A stretch of DNA of 64,000 nt from Populus alba. Taxonomy: Eukaryota; Streptophyta; Magnoliopsida; Malpighiales; Salicaceae. The notes beneath the pieces were generated by a model. It made no database searches. It saw only the letters and a list, made by a program, of their open reading frames with translations, and was not told where the DNA came from. The position numbers were made by a program, and so were the translations under genes. This document shows positions 12,721 through 25,389 of the stretch, one piece after another (the stretch's first letter is position 1; the number at the start of each line of letters is the position of its first letter). The stretch spans positions 11,470,001 to 11,534,000 of the forward strand of contig NC_133296.1 of the NCBI RefSeq assembly GCF_005239225.2. The letters are read 5' to 3'.

Positions 12721-14755
12721 CTCATTCTCTTTATTTTTATTTTTTGTTTTGGAATAATTTGTTAATTTGATTTCCTTTTAATTCAAAATTTTAGTTTGTC
12801 CTTTTATTTTTCGGGAGTCAATCTGAGGCAAATATTGGGTCACGTGTCAAGGAGGTTAAAAAAAAAAAATATTTTACAAAGAAAGTAAAAATAATATCAT
12901 TTAGAAAAAAAAAATAATAATCAATGAATTTTAACTAGGTTTGCCACGGGTTGACTAGGTCACAGGTCAACTCATGTTTTTGATCATTTTACACTAGGTC
13001 AATTCTCTCTAAATTTCTTTTGAAACTTGAACCACCCTAAGCCCGAGTCACAAGTCAACCCATTTTTTTTTTTATCTTCTATTAGGTTATCTCGTTCCTA
13101 TGATTTTGCTCGCGAGTTTTGATGATCACACTTGGATTTCTTGGTTCTTTTTTTTTTTTTAGATTTATTTTTGTTAACTAATTTTTTTTTTATTTCATCC
13201 TTATATATTTAGATCCTTAGAGATTGAAAAATTATAATTGTTTTCCAAAATTTTTTTGATGATGTTAAGTCGTGGATTTTTTATCTTATTTAAAATACAT
13301 CGACAATGCTTGAGTATTGCTTTTTACATTACAAAAAATTCAGTCTGGCCCGCATTGATGCACAAGTCACGTATCTAGTGCTATGCTATATTTCATCTTA
13401 TTAGTTGACTCAAAACTGAAACATCTATTTAACAAATTAAGTAGCTTCAATTATTATATATATATATAAAAAAAATATTAGTCATTAATAATCTTATTTT
13501 CCACTCTAAGATACATAAAATGATTGATATGAATCGGAATTTTCAAATTTTGATAACTCCATCATTTAAGAAAACATTCACAACATTTTATTTAATACTA
13601 ATAAAAAATTTACTATAAAAACATGTAAACTGATATCAAGAGTATAAAAAAGTTTTTGAATAATTACTTTTAAAGAGGGAGTTTTTTTCAAAAACAAATT
13701 GATAGAGTTTCTGTCAAACTTTCAAACTTTCAAACTTTTAGAAGATGATAATAATTTCACTAATTATAAAGATAATTTAATTTATTCTATTATTAAAGAA
13801 ATTTGAAAAGTCTAAGGCCTAGCTTAAAGTCTAAAAACTTACCAGACCTTTTTTTTTATGATGATAGCATTGACCGATTATTTTTGTGGTTTAACTTTTT
13901 TTTTTTTTAATTTATTTTTATCTAGAAAAGTATTAAAATAATAATTTTTATGTACTTTTTGATAACTTTAATGTATAGATATCAAAAATTAAGAAATATA
14001 AAACAAATATTTTGATATATTTTTAATTAAAAAATATTTTTAAAAAATAAATTGTACTATAATACCAAACATATACTAAATGATCATGTTACCGGAATCT
14101 CCAAATCCAGTTTATAACCCAAAAAAATTTCTATGTTACTATCTTCAAGTTTTATCATAAAAATCTCCAGACCCAAAATACTAAGATACTAGACATGAGC
14201 CCTCGCTAGGCTGGATTCACATTTTTTTTCTCTAAACATGTTTCAAATAAATAAAAAAAATCAAGAAACGAGATATAGTAACTGACCGAGTTTAATTAAT
14301 TGATTTTATTTTAATTAGATAATAAAAAATAAGATATATATATTAGAAAAAAAAAGTTTCTTAAAGTACAAACTTGGATGAAAAATTAATAATTAGAGGC
14401 GAGCAAACCTAGGTTAATCCCAATATCATGACTTAGAACATGGATAACTCAATACAAAATTTTTTTTTGAAGAAAACCACAAAAAACAATTAAAAAAAAC
14501 TAATATTAAACAATGAAATAGAAAAAGGAAAAAAAATAAAAAAGAGGATATTGACCCACATTAATTTTTCAAACTGGTGACCAGAGTTATTATGCCGGAA
14601 GTATCATAGATGAAGAAAAAAACAAATCACAATCCCTAACAAATCAAATGCTAAAGAATAACATTGGAAAAAAAAAATAGATGAAAGGATGTAAAACAAA
14701 AAAAAATATATAATTAAAAGAATAAAAGTAAAAATTGAAATAAAAAATAAATTAG
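12721..14755. other. Non-coding repeat-rich stretch
   Basis: Contains the 'gttgactaggtcacaggtca' type phrases (12945-13060) often found in dispersed Salicaceae repeats, long T runs, a (TA)n run at about 13457-13468, and a MITE-like copy at about 13920-14080 ending 'accaaacatatac'. No gene was recognised. Confidence 0.5.
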
Positions 14756-15060
14756 AGAGCAACTAAAATTTTTCGATTCGAGGGTTAAATTGAAAAGAAT
14801 ATAATATTAATAAAACAAAATCTAAAGAATGAGGACTAAATTGAAAAAGCAATATACCTTAAACTTCTATTGAAAGGGAAAGTTGAAAACCAATAAAAAT
14901 TTTATAAAGTGATCAAGGAAAAAAATTAAAAATAAAAAAATAAAGATTAAATTGAAAAGAAATAAAAAACAAATTACAAAAGGATCAAGGAAAAAAAATA
15001 AAAATCAAAACAAAAGGGATCAAAGCTAAAAAAAAAACAAAAAGAACCAACCTGTAATAA
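14756..15060 (-). repeat. Inverted counterpart of the 12.15-kb T-rich repeat
   Basis: A-rich on this strand, with repeated 'gggttaaattgaaaag', 'gaggactaaattgaaaa' and 'aaaaggatcaagg' phrases. These are the reverse complement of the 'ttcaatttag/ttgatcctt' style seen at 12.1-12.8 kb. The two stretches are therefore oppositely oriented members of one repeat type about 2 kb apart. Similarity was judged by eye. Confidence 0.45.
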
Positions 15061-15460
15061 AATAAAAAAAATCATCGGTGACAAACCATCCAACCTTCTT
15101 TAATACACGCTACACTAGGAGAAAAAAAACACGGTGGCACTAGATTGTTGAAGAAAACTAAAAGAAACAACTTTGATATTTTTTATTATTGGTATTAAAA
15201 TTAGATAGTTATATTGTTTTTGAAAACTTATTTCTTTTTATAAATAACTTTTAAAAATATTTTTTTTAAAATGTACCTATTTTAAAATTTAAGAAGTTGA
15301 AATATCAACTTATGCAAGTGATCTTTTAATTTTTTTAATGGGAGCTTTTTCAAATGATTTTTTTTTAATAAAAAAAAGATAGATATGTTGTTAATTTCAC
15401 ACTTTTGACAGGAAACATTATATATGTTCATATTAAATTATTCTTTTATTTGAAAGGATA

Positions 15461-15567
15461 TTTTTTTTAGACCCATGTCGAGGTCGAAGCTTACAATCTT
15501 TCTAGAAATAGCTACAATAAATATACCATTAATTGCAAGATATAGTAGGTGAGATTCGAACCGCTCC

Positions 15568-15606
<39 letters not shown>

Positions 15607-15650
15607 TTAGAACACGCTAAAGTGGTTTCTATGAATTCTAAAGCCTAAGA
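15461..15650 (-). mobile_element. Probable tRNA-derived SINE, minus strand
   Basis: On the minus strand an RNA polymerase III B-box-like GGTTCGAATC (about 15550-15560) is followed by roughly 85 bp ending 'catgggtctaaaaaaaa', an A-rich tail (the T run at about 15463-15470 on the plus strand). The expected A-box side contains a 34-nt homopolymer (A on the plus strand, 15571-15604). The 'ttagcgtgttctaaag' flank beyond it may be the degraded A-box side. SINE identity is inferred from this layout; no target duplication was found. Confidence 0.45.
15571..15604. repeat. Poly(A) homopolymer, 34 nt
   Basis: An uninterrupted run of A lies between a B-box-like element and 'ctttagaacacg'. It is likely length-variable. 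Confidence 0.95.
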
Positions 15651-16456
15651 TTTGACACTTTGGGATCCTCTGTCCTAGTTGAAAAAGAAAAAAGAAAGAA
15701 AGAAAGAAATGCCTTATGAGGACAATGTTTTGGGTGGAAATAATACCTTAGGTGAAATAATAAAAGCTATTTCTTTTCTAAATGTTGGAGAATACTATAA
15801 AGCAATTATTCAATATTAAAGCTTTTAATAATTACATGATTATGAGCTTGAATCTTTTAATTTTTCTAATTAAAGTATAATTAAGATAGTAATTATTTAG
15901 AAAAATTATATAGCAGAAAATTGCAAATTTCACGAACCACCTGCTCATGAATGATTTGTCAGATGTCATAAATTCAAGTAGCAGTAGAATTCACATGGGA
16001 AAGTGTCAGCTGGCTAAAAAAAGAAAAATGAGGAGGCTGGCACTGTTCTAAAAATTCCTTTCCTTCTAGGGCTGATGGACTTAACATGGAAGGACAAATT
16101 CAGTACAATATGAAATGCTTCTAGCCTGGCCAGGCCACAGCAGTATCTATTAATTATCCATATTAAGAAGGGAAAAAAATCTGGACACAAATAGAAGCTC
16201 CACACACCATTGAAGAAATAATTCCAATATCTATAATTTTATCATAATTATACAGACCATGTGTTTTTAAGGATGTAGTAGTTTTTTCTTTTAATTATAT
16301 TTTATGAATATGTGAGTAGTTGTTCTAGGCTGACCATATGATAATATTATAAAATGGAACAATGCATCGCAAGGTATGAGTTTGTCATTCATTCAAAACC
16401 CCAGCACATGCAACGCCTTGCCAGCATCTCCGCACTTAAACGTAACTACTAGGAAG

Positions 16457-16522
16457 CTCCCTCCTCCTCCTCCTCCTCCTCCCATCCAAATCATTCGATT
16501 GATGTGCCACGTCTATTTATAG
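16457..16522 (+). promoter_or_regulatory. Core promoter of second ERF gene: CT-rich tract and TATA box
   Basis: A (CTC)n tract at about 16458-16483 is followed about 30 bp later by TCTATTTATAG (16512-16522), a good plant TATA box, about 120 bp before the ATG at 16642. An ACGT-core motif (GCCACGTC) sits directly before the TATA box. The TATA box lies inside an upstream in-frame extension of the coding frame, which argues against translation starting there. Confidence 0.6.
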
Positions 16523-16641
16523 CACACACTCTTGTTTTACACTCTCTCGGCTGTCATACTTCTACACAATCATTAATTTGTACTAGTGCATTGCCGGAAA
16601 ACCATTCATCAGAAGAGAAAACCTTCCTTCTACTTGCTACA

Positions 16642-17205
16642 ATGGAAGGAGGAAACAGGGACGGCCATCTGAGGATTAGTCCGCCAAGATATCGAGGTGT
16701 ACGACAGCGAAAATGGGGGAAATGGGTGTCCGAAATCCGGGAGCCTGGTAAGAAGACGAGAATTTGGCTTGGGAGTTATGAGATGCCTGAAATGGCCGCG
16801 GCGGCGTATGATGTGGCAGCATTACACCTTAGAGGACGTGGGGCTCAACTAAACTTTCCAGAAATGGTGGATAGTTTGCCCCGGCCGGCTAGCTCTAGCA
16901 CTGAGGATGTGCAAATGGCAGCACAAGAGGCGGCTTTGCTGTTTCGGAGACCGATAAAATGTTCAGAGGGAGTAAGTGGTAGCTCTAGTGGCGGCGGAGG
17001 CGGTAGTTTAGGTCCTGTTAGGGTTGGGTTGTCACCGAGCCAAATTCAAGCTATAAATGAGGCACCACTGGACTCACCAAAAATGTGGATGGAGTTAGCT
17101 GGGGCTCTTGTGTTGGATGAGCCTGTGGCTATGGGAGATGATATTGATGTCGAACTCAGTGATGAGTGGGGTGAAATGGAGCATGACTCCATTTGGGATT
17201 ATTAA
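16642..17205 (+). CDS. AP2/ERF transcription factor, DREB type (second of tandem pair)
   Basis: Intronless gene for a 187-residue paralogue of the ERF at 1030. The AP2 domain covers residues about 17-73 ([19 protein letters not shown]...QLNFP), with the same diagnostic Val and Glu. The two proteins share the flank after the domain ([19 protein letters not shown]), a Ser/Gly-rich linker, the [10 protein letters not shown] / PLDSPKMWM motif and an acidic tail ending SIWDY. The frame stays open upstream to 16504, but only from a GTG codon, and the TATA box lies in that extension, so ATG 16642 is the start. The first ATG after the TATA box, in a good context (acaATGG), supports this. Likely arose with its neighbour by local tandem duplication; DREB A-4-like, ERF021/022 group by inference. 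Confidence 0.93.
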   Translation: MEGGNRDGHLRISPPRYRGVRQRKWGKWVSEIREPGKKTRIWLGSYEMPEMAAAAYDVAALHLRGRGAQLNFPEMVDSLPRPASSSTEDVQMAAQEAALLFRRPIKCSEGVSGSSSGGGGGSLGPVRVGLSPSQIQAINEAPLDSPKMWMELAGALVLDEPVAMGDDIDVELSDEWGEMEHDSIWDY

Positions 17206-18285
17206 TCACATACAAACTATTTTTTTTGCGGCACTATATACTATATTTTTATTTTTATTATTATAATTATTACTATCATAATTATATATAATGACAAATT
17301 GATTATACTAACTTATGTAATAATGGAATTGCCTGCCTTAAAATGTAGCTAATTTCTTGAATATGATAGAGTCAATAAGTTTAATTAAGCCTTCCGCATC
17401 TTTTTTTCCCCTTCTGGTAGAGGGAGTTCTGGTCATCGTGGCTGCTTTTTGACAACTCCGGGCTCTATCAATGCATTAAGAGAGTTGAATGTCTTCACCG
17501 GCAGAGGATTCGAAAGAGAGCCTGAAATGTGTTCTATTTCCTTTAAATTACACAAAATTTTTTTCTCTCATTGTACGAAAACAATGTCTTTAATGAATCT
17601 GGCTAGCTTCTTCCATTCGTGTTTCGTGCTTTATTGTTTATTCTAGAGAAATTTGAACGTTATCGTGAAACTAAATCTCTTCCTGCGTGCAAATTTGATA
17701 GCTTACACAAAGTTCCATGGTGTCCTGTGGGTCACCGTGAAGTTCAATTATGAGATACCAAGCTATGAGTTTTAACGATCGACACACAATGTCAAGTCAA
17801 TTTGTTTCGTTGTTGTGAGTGTAATGATCTGAGTACGGTTGTGTTTTTTTTTTCTCAAGAAATACCCTGCTGCGGATTCTACAGATGAGCCTAACCTGGA
17901 TTGTGATGGAATATTATTTACTTAATTGACACTGACAGCATTAAAAGATCACCCAGGCCCACCTACATTTGTCAAGGGCCGAAGATCTTGCTTAGATTGC
18001 CTCTTAACGTTTCCTTCGGGTTTCCTTCTGTATGTTTGTCAACCAGGTAATTTTTTAATACAAGGAAAAAAAAAAAAAAAAAATCCAGCTCCTGTCCTGT
18101 TATTTGTTCAATGGAAGGAAGGGCTTGTGTTTGATTTTCCCTTTTACATGAACGCATTATTTAGAGTTTTACCAGCAAAGTAAAATACGATGATAAGACG
18201 AAATGCTAATACGTTATTTGATGGGCCAAAGCCAAGGCCTAAAAGTAAAACAACAAATAGAGAGAAAGTTCTAACTGTCACCCAG

Positions 18286-18316
<31 letters not shown>

Positions 18317-18585
18317 AAAAAAAGAGACAACAAAAGTTGACCAAATAATGTCACAAGCAACAGAGGCTTGTAGACGTGATAACACATGTATTACACACGT
18401 CAGGTAACTTTTCATTTCTTTTCTCAACTTTAGTCCGGGATTCTTCAATAATTCTCCAATTTAGTCCATAAAATCTAATTGACCAAAGAACATGCAAGGG
18501 AGAAAGGGAAAACAAAAGGAAAAGGGAGAAACTATACTAAGCTCGTGTGTCATGCACTTGCAGAAATTATATGCACTGCCTCATT
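17206..18585. other. Intergenic stretch after second ERF gene
   Basis: Holds the 3' flank, poly(A) runs at about 18066-18082 and 18286-18315 (30 nt), and no recognisable gene. Short open frames at 17449-17646 and 17926-18183 have no family resemblance. Confidence 0.6.
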
Positions 18586-18589
18586 AGTA

Positions 18590-19260
18590 CATAGTTATGC
18601 AATCACTTGACACACCTAATTCCTCTTTCGTAAAGGCGTACAAACTATCAATATAAACGCTTACTTATCTTGATAATTATGATAATTATGATACATCTAC
18701 CCATCTCACCAATAGTTATCGTCGATGGTCAATGCAATGCCTAGTTGTACAATGCAACACATCTACTTAACAACTCATTTTATAAGTTACTTGAGCGATA
18801 AATGTAATTATTCTTCATTATTAATCTTGTACGGTATAATTGTAACTTTGTTTCCACAGAGCAATTTCAATTGACTATGGTGTATAAATACCTTAAGTCG
18901 CTTAGCAATAACAACAAACAATAGGCCAAACAATAACATAACACACAACAATCACAACATACATTCTTTTACACTCTTTGTTCTTGTTCTTTTTGTTATA
19001 CATTATTTTTTTCTATGGTTTACTAACTTAAGTATCGAAGGATCCCTTATCTCAATAAAAAACTTGTTTTTATAGAAGTTCAAAAATCATAGGCCTCACC
19101 TAACTTAATACAAATTTATTCAAAACCCATTGCACTAGCCTTGGAAAGGCCTAATTCAATTTGAAGGTTTTTCGATTTGATAAGTGACACTATTTGTGGG
19201 AACTTAAACAAAATCTACTTCATTCCTATTTTACATATATATAAAAATTTATTTCATGGT
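18590..19260 (+). mobile_element. Remnant of a Gypsy-type LTR and leader
   Basis: A promoter-like segment has TATAAATA at about 18883-18890. It is followed by 'ttactaacttaagtatcgaa', a degenerate form of the 'ctgacttaagcgtcggag' phrase common in plant Gypsy LTRs. About 180 bp later comes 'gacactatttgtgggaac', resembling the 'ggcgccgtctgtgggaac' leader that follows many plant Gypsy LTRs. No second LTR or intact gag/pol was seen. The recognition rests on these phrases only. Confidence 0.45.
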
Positions 19261-22200
19261 TGATGACTCATAAATGACAAGACACGAGAAAGTAATCAAC
19301 CTCTCCACCATAAGTACATTAGCTCTTCCAAATTTCCAAAAAAAATCACCTATCAAATGAAAATGTTTATTGAATTTGTTCTATCCACACAACAATAGTT
19401 TTAAACTTTACCACTCCCTCAATGGATGATACAACCACTAGCTCCATTATATGCACCACCAAATGCACGTAGACAACCCTTGTTTCTTAAAAGAGCAACT
19501 TGGAAAAACTTGTTCAAACTAGATGCTCCAAACTTGAACTCCAAAGATTAAAAAAAAAAAAAAAACAAAGAGTGGAGCCTTAGCAGGTCTAAGCCATATA
19601 AGTGGCTACCTCCATCAATCTTCCTCTAAATCTCACTTGCGTAAACCTCATAAAAAAAGACTTCAAAGCGAGATAAGATCAATAATGATACATGCTTATA
19701 ATAATGAATACAACCCAACCAAGTGGAATATTCTTTACTTTATAATTAGGTGTTACACACTTGTCTTTTTAAGGATTGCATGTTTATAAAGGCAAACTTA
19801 GACAATTATGATGGATTTATAAACCTAAAAAAAAAATGAAATGTATGAAGTAGCTTGAAGCTTGTGACACAAGACAACGATATTATATGCAAAACCCATA
19901 TAACAACATTTCATGGATCTACTTGGTATGCTACCATAACCTGAAGCTTGAATCTATTCTTAACTTTCATGATCTAGCACCAAACTCATCTCTTGCTTTA
20001 ACATCAGTGTACCAACTAAAAAGAGCATAATTGAGTTATTCACTATCATATAATGATAAGATGAGAGCACTAAAGCATATTTCAGAAGGTTTGACAAGGA
20101 AATGCTTAATTTGAAAGGTTTTCTTGAACCTATTTACACTGAGAACCTAATAAGTGTGGTTTATAACTATTCTTTATGGGAACAACTATACACTTTTCTT
20201 GATCGAACTCTTCTCAAACTAAAACAAATAATGAAAAACCACATTTGAGTTATAAAAACAAATGTAACAAGACAAGGATAAATTTCAACAAAAATAAAAT
20301 CTCCCAAACACCATCAGTTTTTTAAAAAGTTTAGAACATCTAAAAGGAACCTAAAAGGAATCATTAGTGATCAAATAACATTCATTAAGCACAGGACAAC
20401 ACCTTTGGCCACCATATGAACTGAGGTACTGGTTGTTATTAAAAGAAAAGAATTTGTGTAACATCCTCCTCTCATAAAGAGAAATATGAGGAAACAAAAA
20501 GAAAACAAACAAGATGTTGAGGATTGTAAAGTTGTTGAGGATTGTAATGCCTTAAAAATAAAAAGAGATAGAAAGGTTACCTTTAATAGTATTGCCTATG
20601 GGTTCATTTCATGGGTTACCTTTAATAGTTTATATAAAAAAAAATTCTAATTGAATAAAAAAGTAAAGATATTAGCTCACCCCACAATACCTTGTCGAAG
20701 ATCAGATAATCTTGAAGAATTATACCTCTACTTGTATGATAAAATATTTTAAACTTTTCAATAAAAGCAAAATTATCTTTCTGATTAGTCCTTATACATT
20801 TTTCTTCATGGTATTTCTTATCTCCATATCTTTAAAATAAAATCTTTATATCTCTACTTAAATCTTTATATCTCCAAATGAAATCTTCATACAAAATCTA
20901 CATGTTTTCATATAATGATCTCCTTAAACATCCATCACAACTATTTCTCTATTAATATTCTCAATGTCATTTATATAATCCTTATTGCAATGATAAATTA
21001 TTCTCTACTTTGTGTGAAAATGTTCTTTGTCTTTAGTACACTTGTCATTTGGCTAGCCCCACACACACACACATATTTGATTTAGCCAAAAACTTGGTTA
21101 TAATTAAATAACATTTTGACATTATCAAGTGTATTTTTTTTTTCATTTTAAATATTTCTTCTATTTAGGGTTTCCATTGTGCGACTTAATCAAAATTTTC
21201 ATATTAAATTTTGTCATAGTAGTCAATTTAATTTAAATTCTCATCATTGTGATTAATTTCTATTATATGTATTAAATTCTGCCATGGCAATCAATCTAAT
21301 TTTCATACATTACACTCTATCATTGTGGTCCATTTTTTTCAATTTCATCATTTAATATTTGATTGGTTGGACAATTGACTGTATTATTGATTTTTGTTTG
21401 CTTTCTAGGGATAATTGTCTCAAAAAAGTGTTTATTTTTAGATTGATACTTAATTTTGTGAGCATCTATTTTTATCATATAATTAAAGAAAAAAATTATT
21501 AAACCCAATAGAATCCATGACCCGGGTCGAAAGAGGGAAGTCGATCCAATCCATTATTGTCTCAATATTTTTTTTTTAAAATTATCATCTTTAATTTTTT
21601 TTTTTTAAAGTTAAGTCGTGTTTTTATCGATACTAATATATTATGGAGATATTTATACAAAAGAGAAGAGTATATTAATTTTATCATTAATGGTGAAAAG
21701 AGAATGATTTATAGTAATTTGTAAAAGTAGAAACACTGATGAAATATATATAAAAAAGTAGAATAGTGATATTTAGAATATGTTTAAAAATATGATTGAG
21801 ATTGTTTTTTAAAATATTTTTTATTTAAAAATATATCAAAATATATATTTTTTTTATTTCGGGAATTACCTTGATAAAATAATTTGATTCCTGCCCATTT
21901 TTTCTTCATCAAGCCAGCATTTATTTCTTCTAAACTGTTGGATAGTTGGTTGGAAGTAGTTCTTTTGACTTTTAAGGTTTAATTATTTTTATTTTTCCAA
22001 TATTTTTCATTAAACAAGTTCCTTTTATACTCGGCATCCTGTAAATTTATTTATAAAATATTGTGTTTTTTTTTTTTATTACTAGTAATAGAGGAAAGGG
22101 TTGGGCTCCCTTATTTGCTACAAAAAGTGAAATATGTTCAATGAATTATTCAACAAAAAAATAGTCAACTGAATTTATGGCTTTAGACCATGAAATTGCA

Positions 22201-22474
22201 GTGAAAGTCTGCAAGACAATTTGCAACAGAAAGAAAAATAATTCTTTGAACATATTTCACTTTTTCCACCCAAGTTTCCATGAAAAGTCAATTTTCTTTT
22301 ATTTTCTCCTTTTCTTTTCTTACAGTGTAGAATCATGTTTGCTAAAGTTCAGTTGGATTAAGACGTGCCGCCCAAATCTTTCATGGGCCAACCAGTGCAT
22401 GACTTTAGGGCGAAATAGGAAGCTTATCTCACTGCCATCATTGACGGGAGCACATGTGTCAGTAAAACGACGTA

Positions 22475-22630
22475 AGACGCTGTTTAGAAACTTTGTGTTT
22501 TATAAAGTTTTGATTTTTTTTTTAAATTAAATTTTTATATTGTTTCGAGATATTGATGTTAAAAATTAATTTTAAAAAATATTTTAAAGCAAAATATATT
22601 TTGAAAAACGTTGATATAATACTAATTATT
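22475..22630. repeat. MITE-like repeat
   Basis: Starts near 'acgctgtttagaaac', has the core 'gatattgatgttaaaaatta' and ends 'gttgatataatac'. It matches the layout of copies at 60-235 and 24570-24785. Non-coding; ends approximate. Confidence 0.45.
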
Positions 22631-24569
22631 CCAAAAAGTGATGGAATATACGTTGTACAAAATTCTCGTATAAATATACATGTAATAATAATTTTTTATT
22701 GGAGGTCAATTATTTGAAATTCATTTTTTTACCACTCATATGTTTATATGTTGACACCTTAATTTTTAAGGAAAGAAATTACTTGTAGGATCATTTTTTG
22801 GGTTGAAAATACATCAAATTAGAAACTTTTTTTTATGATTTTATACAGTTTTTATATAAAAAAATATTCAAAAGCATTTAGAAAAATAAAAACACTTTGA
22901 AAAATATTTTATCAGACAATCTAAACAGATTTGTTTTCAGAAGAAGAGTTTAAAACACAAAATTATTACACAACACTAATCTATTCTGGTTCAAACCTTG
23001 CAGAAAAAGTTATATAATAAAACCAGGCCCAGGCCCAGGCCTAATATTTATTGGATGTACTGTCTCAAATGAGGTCTGGTCCAGCCATTTTTTGGCTTGA
23101 TATTTTCCTCACAAATGTGTGCTTTTTCACATGATCTTGATAATCAAAACTCTAACTAGGAGGATAGTCTATTCATCAAAAAAGATAGCAAAGAAATTAT
23201 CTTCATGGTATATAATATGATAAATAATTTAAAATAAAAACTTTATATATATATATATATATTTTTTTTTAATACAAACTAATATGAGGATTTATAGATA
23301 GTAAAGTATAGATTCTATATGTTAATTCCAAATAATTATCCTCTTAATGCATTTGTTTGGATAAGGATACTCCTATATTATGCATATCCTTAATAACTTT
23401 AAGTATATATAAATTGATAAACTTCATGGAAATATTTGTTTGAATAAAAAAGAACTCTTAACTGATTATTTTTCTGCTACCTTCAAAGCTTTTATTTTCA
23501 ATCTCTATTTTTTATACCTGATATGTTTCATGAAAAATATTTTTTATAAAAAATTATCTTCCAAAATTTTTTATATTTATTTAGTATTAGAAATGAAGGT
23601 GAATATAAAATACTTTCTAGTTATTGAAAAATTTTTTTGGTTTTTTTAAAAAGTATTTTTTATAATTGTTTTAATAGAATATACTTTTTAAGAGTAGTAA
23701 AAAAAATTAAAAATATCATATTATTTATTAATTATATCAAATTTGGTTCTTAATTTTTTGATTGCAATATATTTTATTTTTAATTATTTTTTTTTTTTTT
23801 TTTAATATCAGCCTTTAAAATATAATTTAATTTGATTTTTATATCAAGTTAGTATTTTTTTATTATTATTTATTTTTCTCTTATTATTTTCTTAACTGGT
23901 TTTTTATTTATCAGATTTGGTCTTGTTATTTTTTTATTTGAGATATAATTTATGAAATTTTTTTTATATTATCCTCCAATTTTTCCATTTATTAGATTTG
24001 ATGCCTATTTTTTTTAATGAACTTGAAAAAATAAATTAAAATAAATTATTTTTTAATTTATTTTTCATGACATATCAAAATACTAAAAAAAAATTTACAA
24101 TTTATTTTCTAAATAAATAAAAAGATACTTTGCAGAAAACAAACGAGTACTTAAGCTTCTTCTTCTATTTTAAGTTGTGATATGACACAAATTCTAAGAG
24201 ATGATGCCATGCGTATGATTTTATATGATACTTTATTTGCATGATTTTTCCAATTTTCAATCAGCTTCCTTTATTTTATTTTATTTTTCATGTTTCTCAA
24301 TTGTTTCCCCATATCTTACGAATCAAAAGGTTGACTAGATTAGGTTACTTAAGCTAAATGGTTCTCTTCTTTTCTAAACCTAACTATTATTATAGTTTTA
24401 ATCTATAGTCAAGAAAGGTTGTCTTATTTCTTTTTCAGTTAAGGTTTATGACAATCTAACTATTTTAGGTACACACCAACTCATACCCTCTTTTTTCTTT
24501 GTTTTTACCGCAAGAATATCCTTGAATCTAACTTGCGTAATCTCAAAAACCAAGTATTTTTTTGAATTA

Positions 24570-24785
24570 TTAAGTCTATTTGTTTTTGCGTTTCAAAAAT
24601 ATTTTAAAAAAATTTGAATTTTTTTATTTTTTTATTAACCTCAAATTAATATTTTTAGTGTTTTCAAATTATTTTGATATGCTGATGTCAAAAATAATAT
24701 TTTTTTAAAAAAAATATTATTAACATGTATTTTGATAAGAAAAATTATTTAAAAAATAATCGTAATCACATTACTAAACACGTTA
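24570..24785. repeat. MITE-like repeat, best-preserved copy
   Basis: Runs from 'ctatttgtttttgcgtttca' through the core 'ttgatatgctgatgtcaaaa' to 'aatcgtaatcacattactaa' before 'acacg'. The two ends are imperfectly inverted relative to each other. This copy best shows the family layout shared by 60-235, 13920-14080, 22475-22630, 47385-47520 and 63490-63665. Confidence 0.5.
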
Positions 24786-25370
24786 TGTGCCTTCTATATT
24801 TACATAATGGTACATTTTAAACGAATTTAATAATTTTTTCATGATGTTGACTCCAATATTTTAGTATTAGATCAGACATTTAATGTCTATGAAGATTGTT
24901 AGGTTTTATTTATACAATGAAAGACGTTTGAGAAAAAAATAAAGTAAACATTATTAAAATATATTTTAGTCAAATCAGTTATATTGTACATAGAAAATAT
25001 TTTATAATAAAAGAATAAAATTTAAATTCTATTGAAGGATTATTTTTTTAATATATTTTTTTATTATTTTAATATACTAATATTAAAAATAAATTTTAAA
25101 AATTAAAAATAATATTATTTTTATACATTATTACCACCAAATCTATCATTCAATATGGCTGTGAGGAATTTAAAATACCATTGAGGTGCTAAATTGTTGT
25201 AGTAGTAATAGTAAAGAAGTTTTTTCCTAAATAATTCCAATATGCTAATTTGGCAATCTTTTCATCACTCATCTCTTAATGAAATAATTCCTAAATCCTT
25301 ATGCTAATTTTGATCGCAAAAATAAACTGCTCACGAGTCTGTACTCGGGTATGGTTTACATAATCTTATT

Positions 25371-25389
25371 ATTATTATTATTATTATTT
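25371..25389. repeat. (TTA)n microsatellite
   Basis: Perfect trinucleotide run of about six units, followed by further related TTA-rich sequence. Confidence 0.85.

Noticed and set aside
16504..16641. N-terminal extension of the second ERF protein
   Set aside because: The extended frame opens at GTG, contains the TATA box and has no counterpart in the paralogue at 1030.
22177..22530. Open frame of 117 codons
   Set aside because: No domain, Phe-rich ends from AT-rich DNA, and it runs into a MITE-like repeat.
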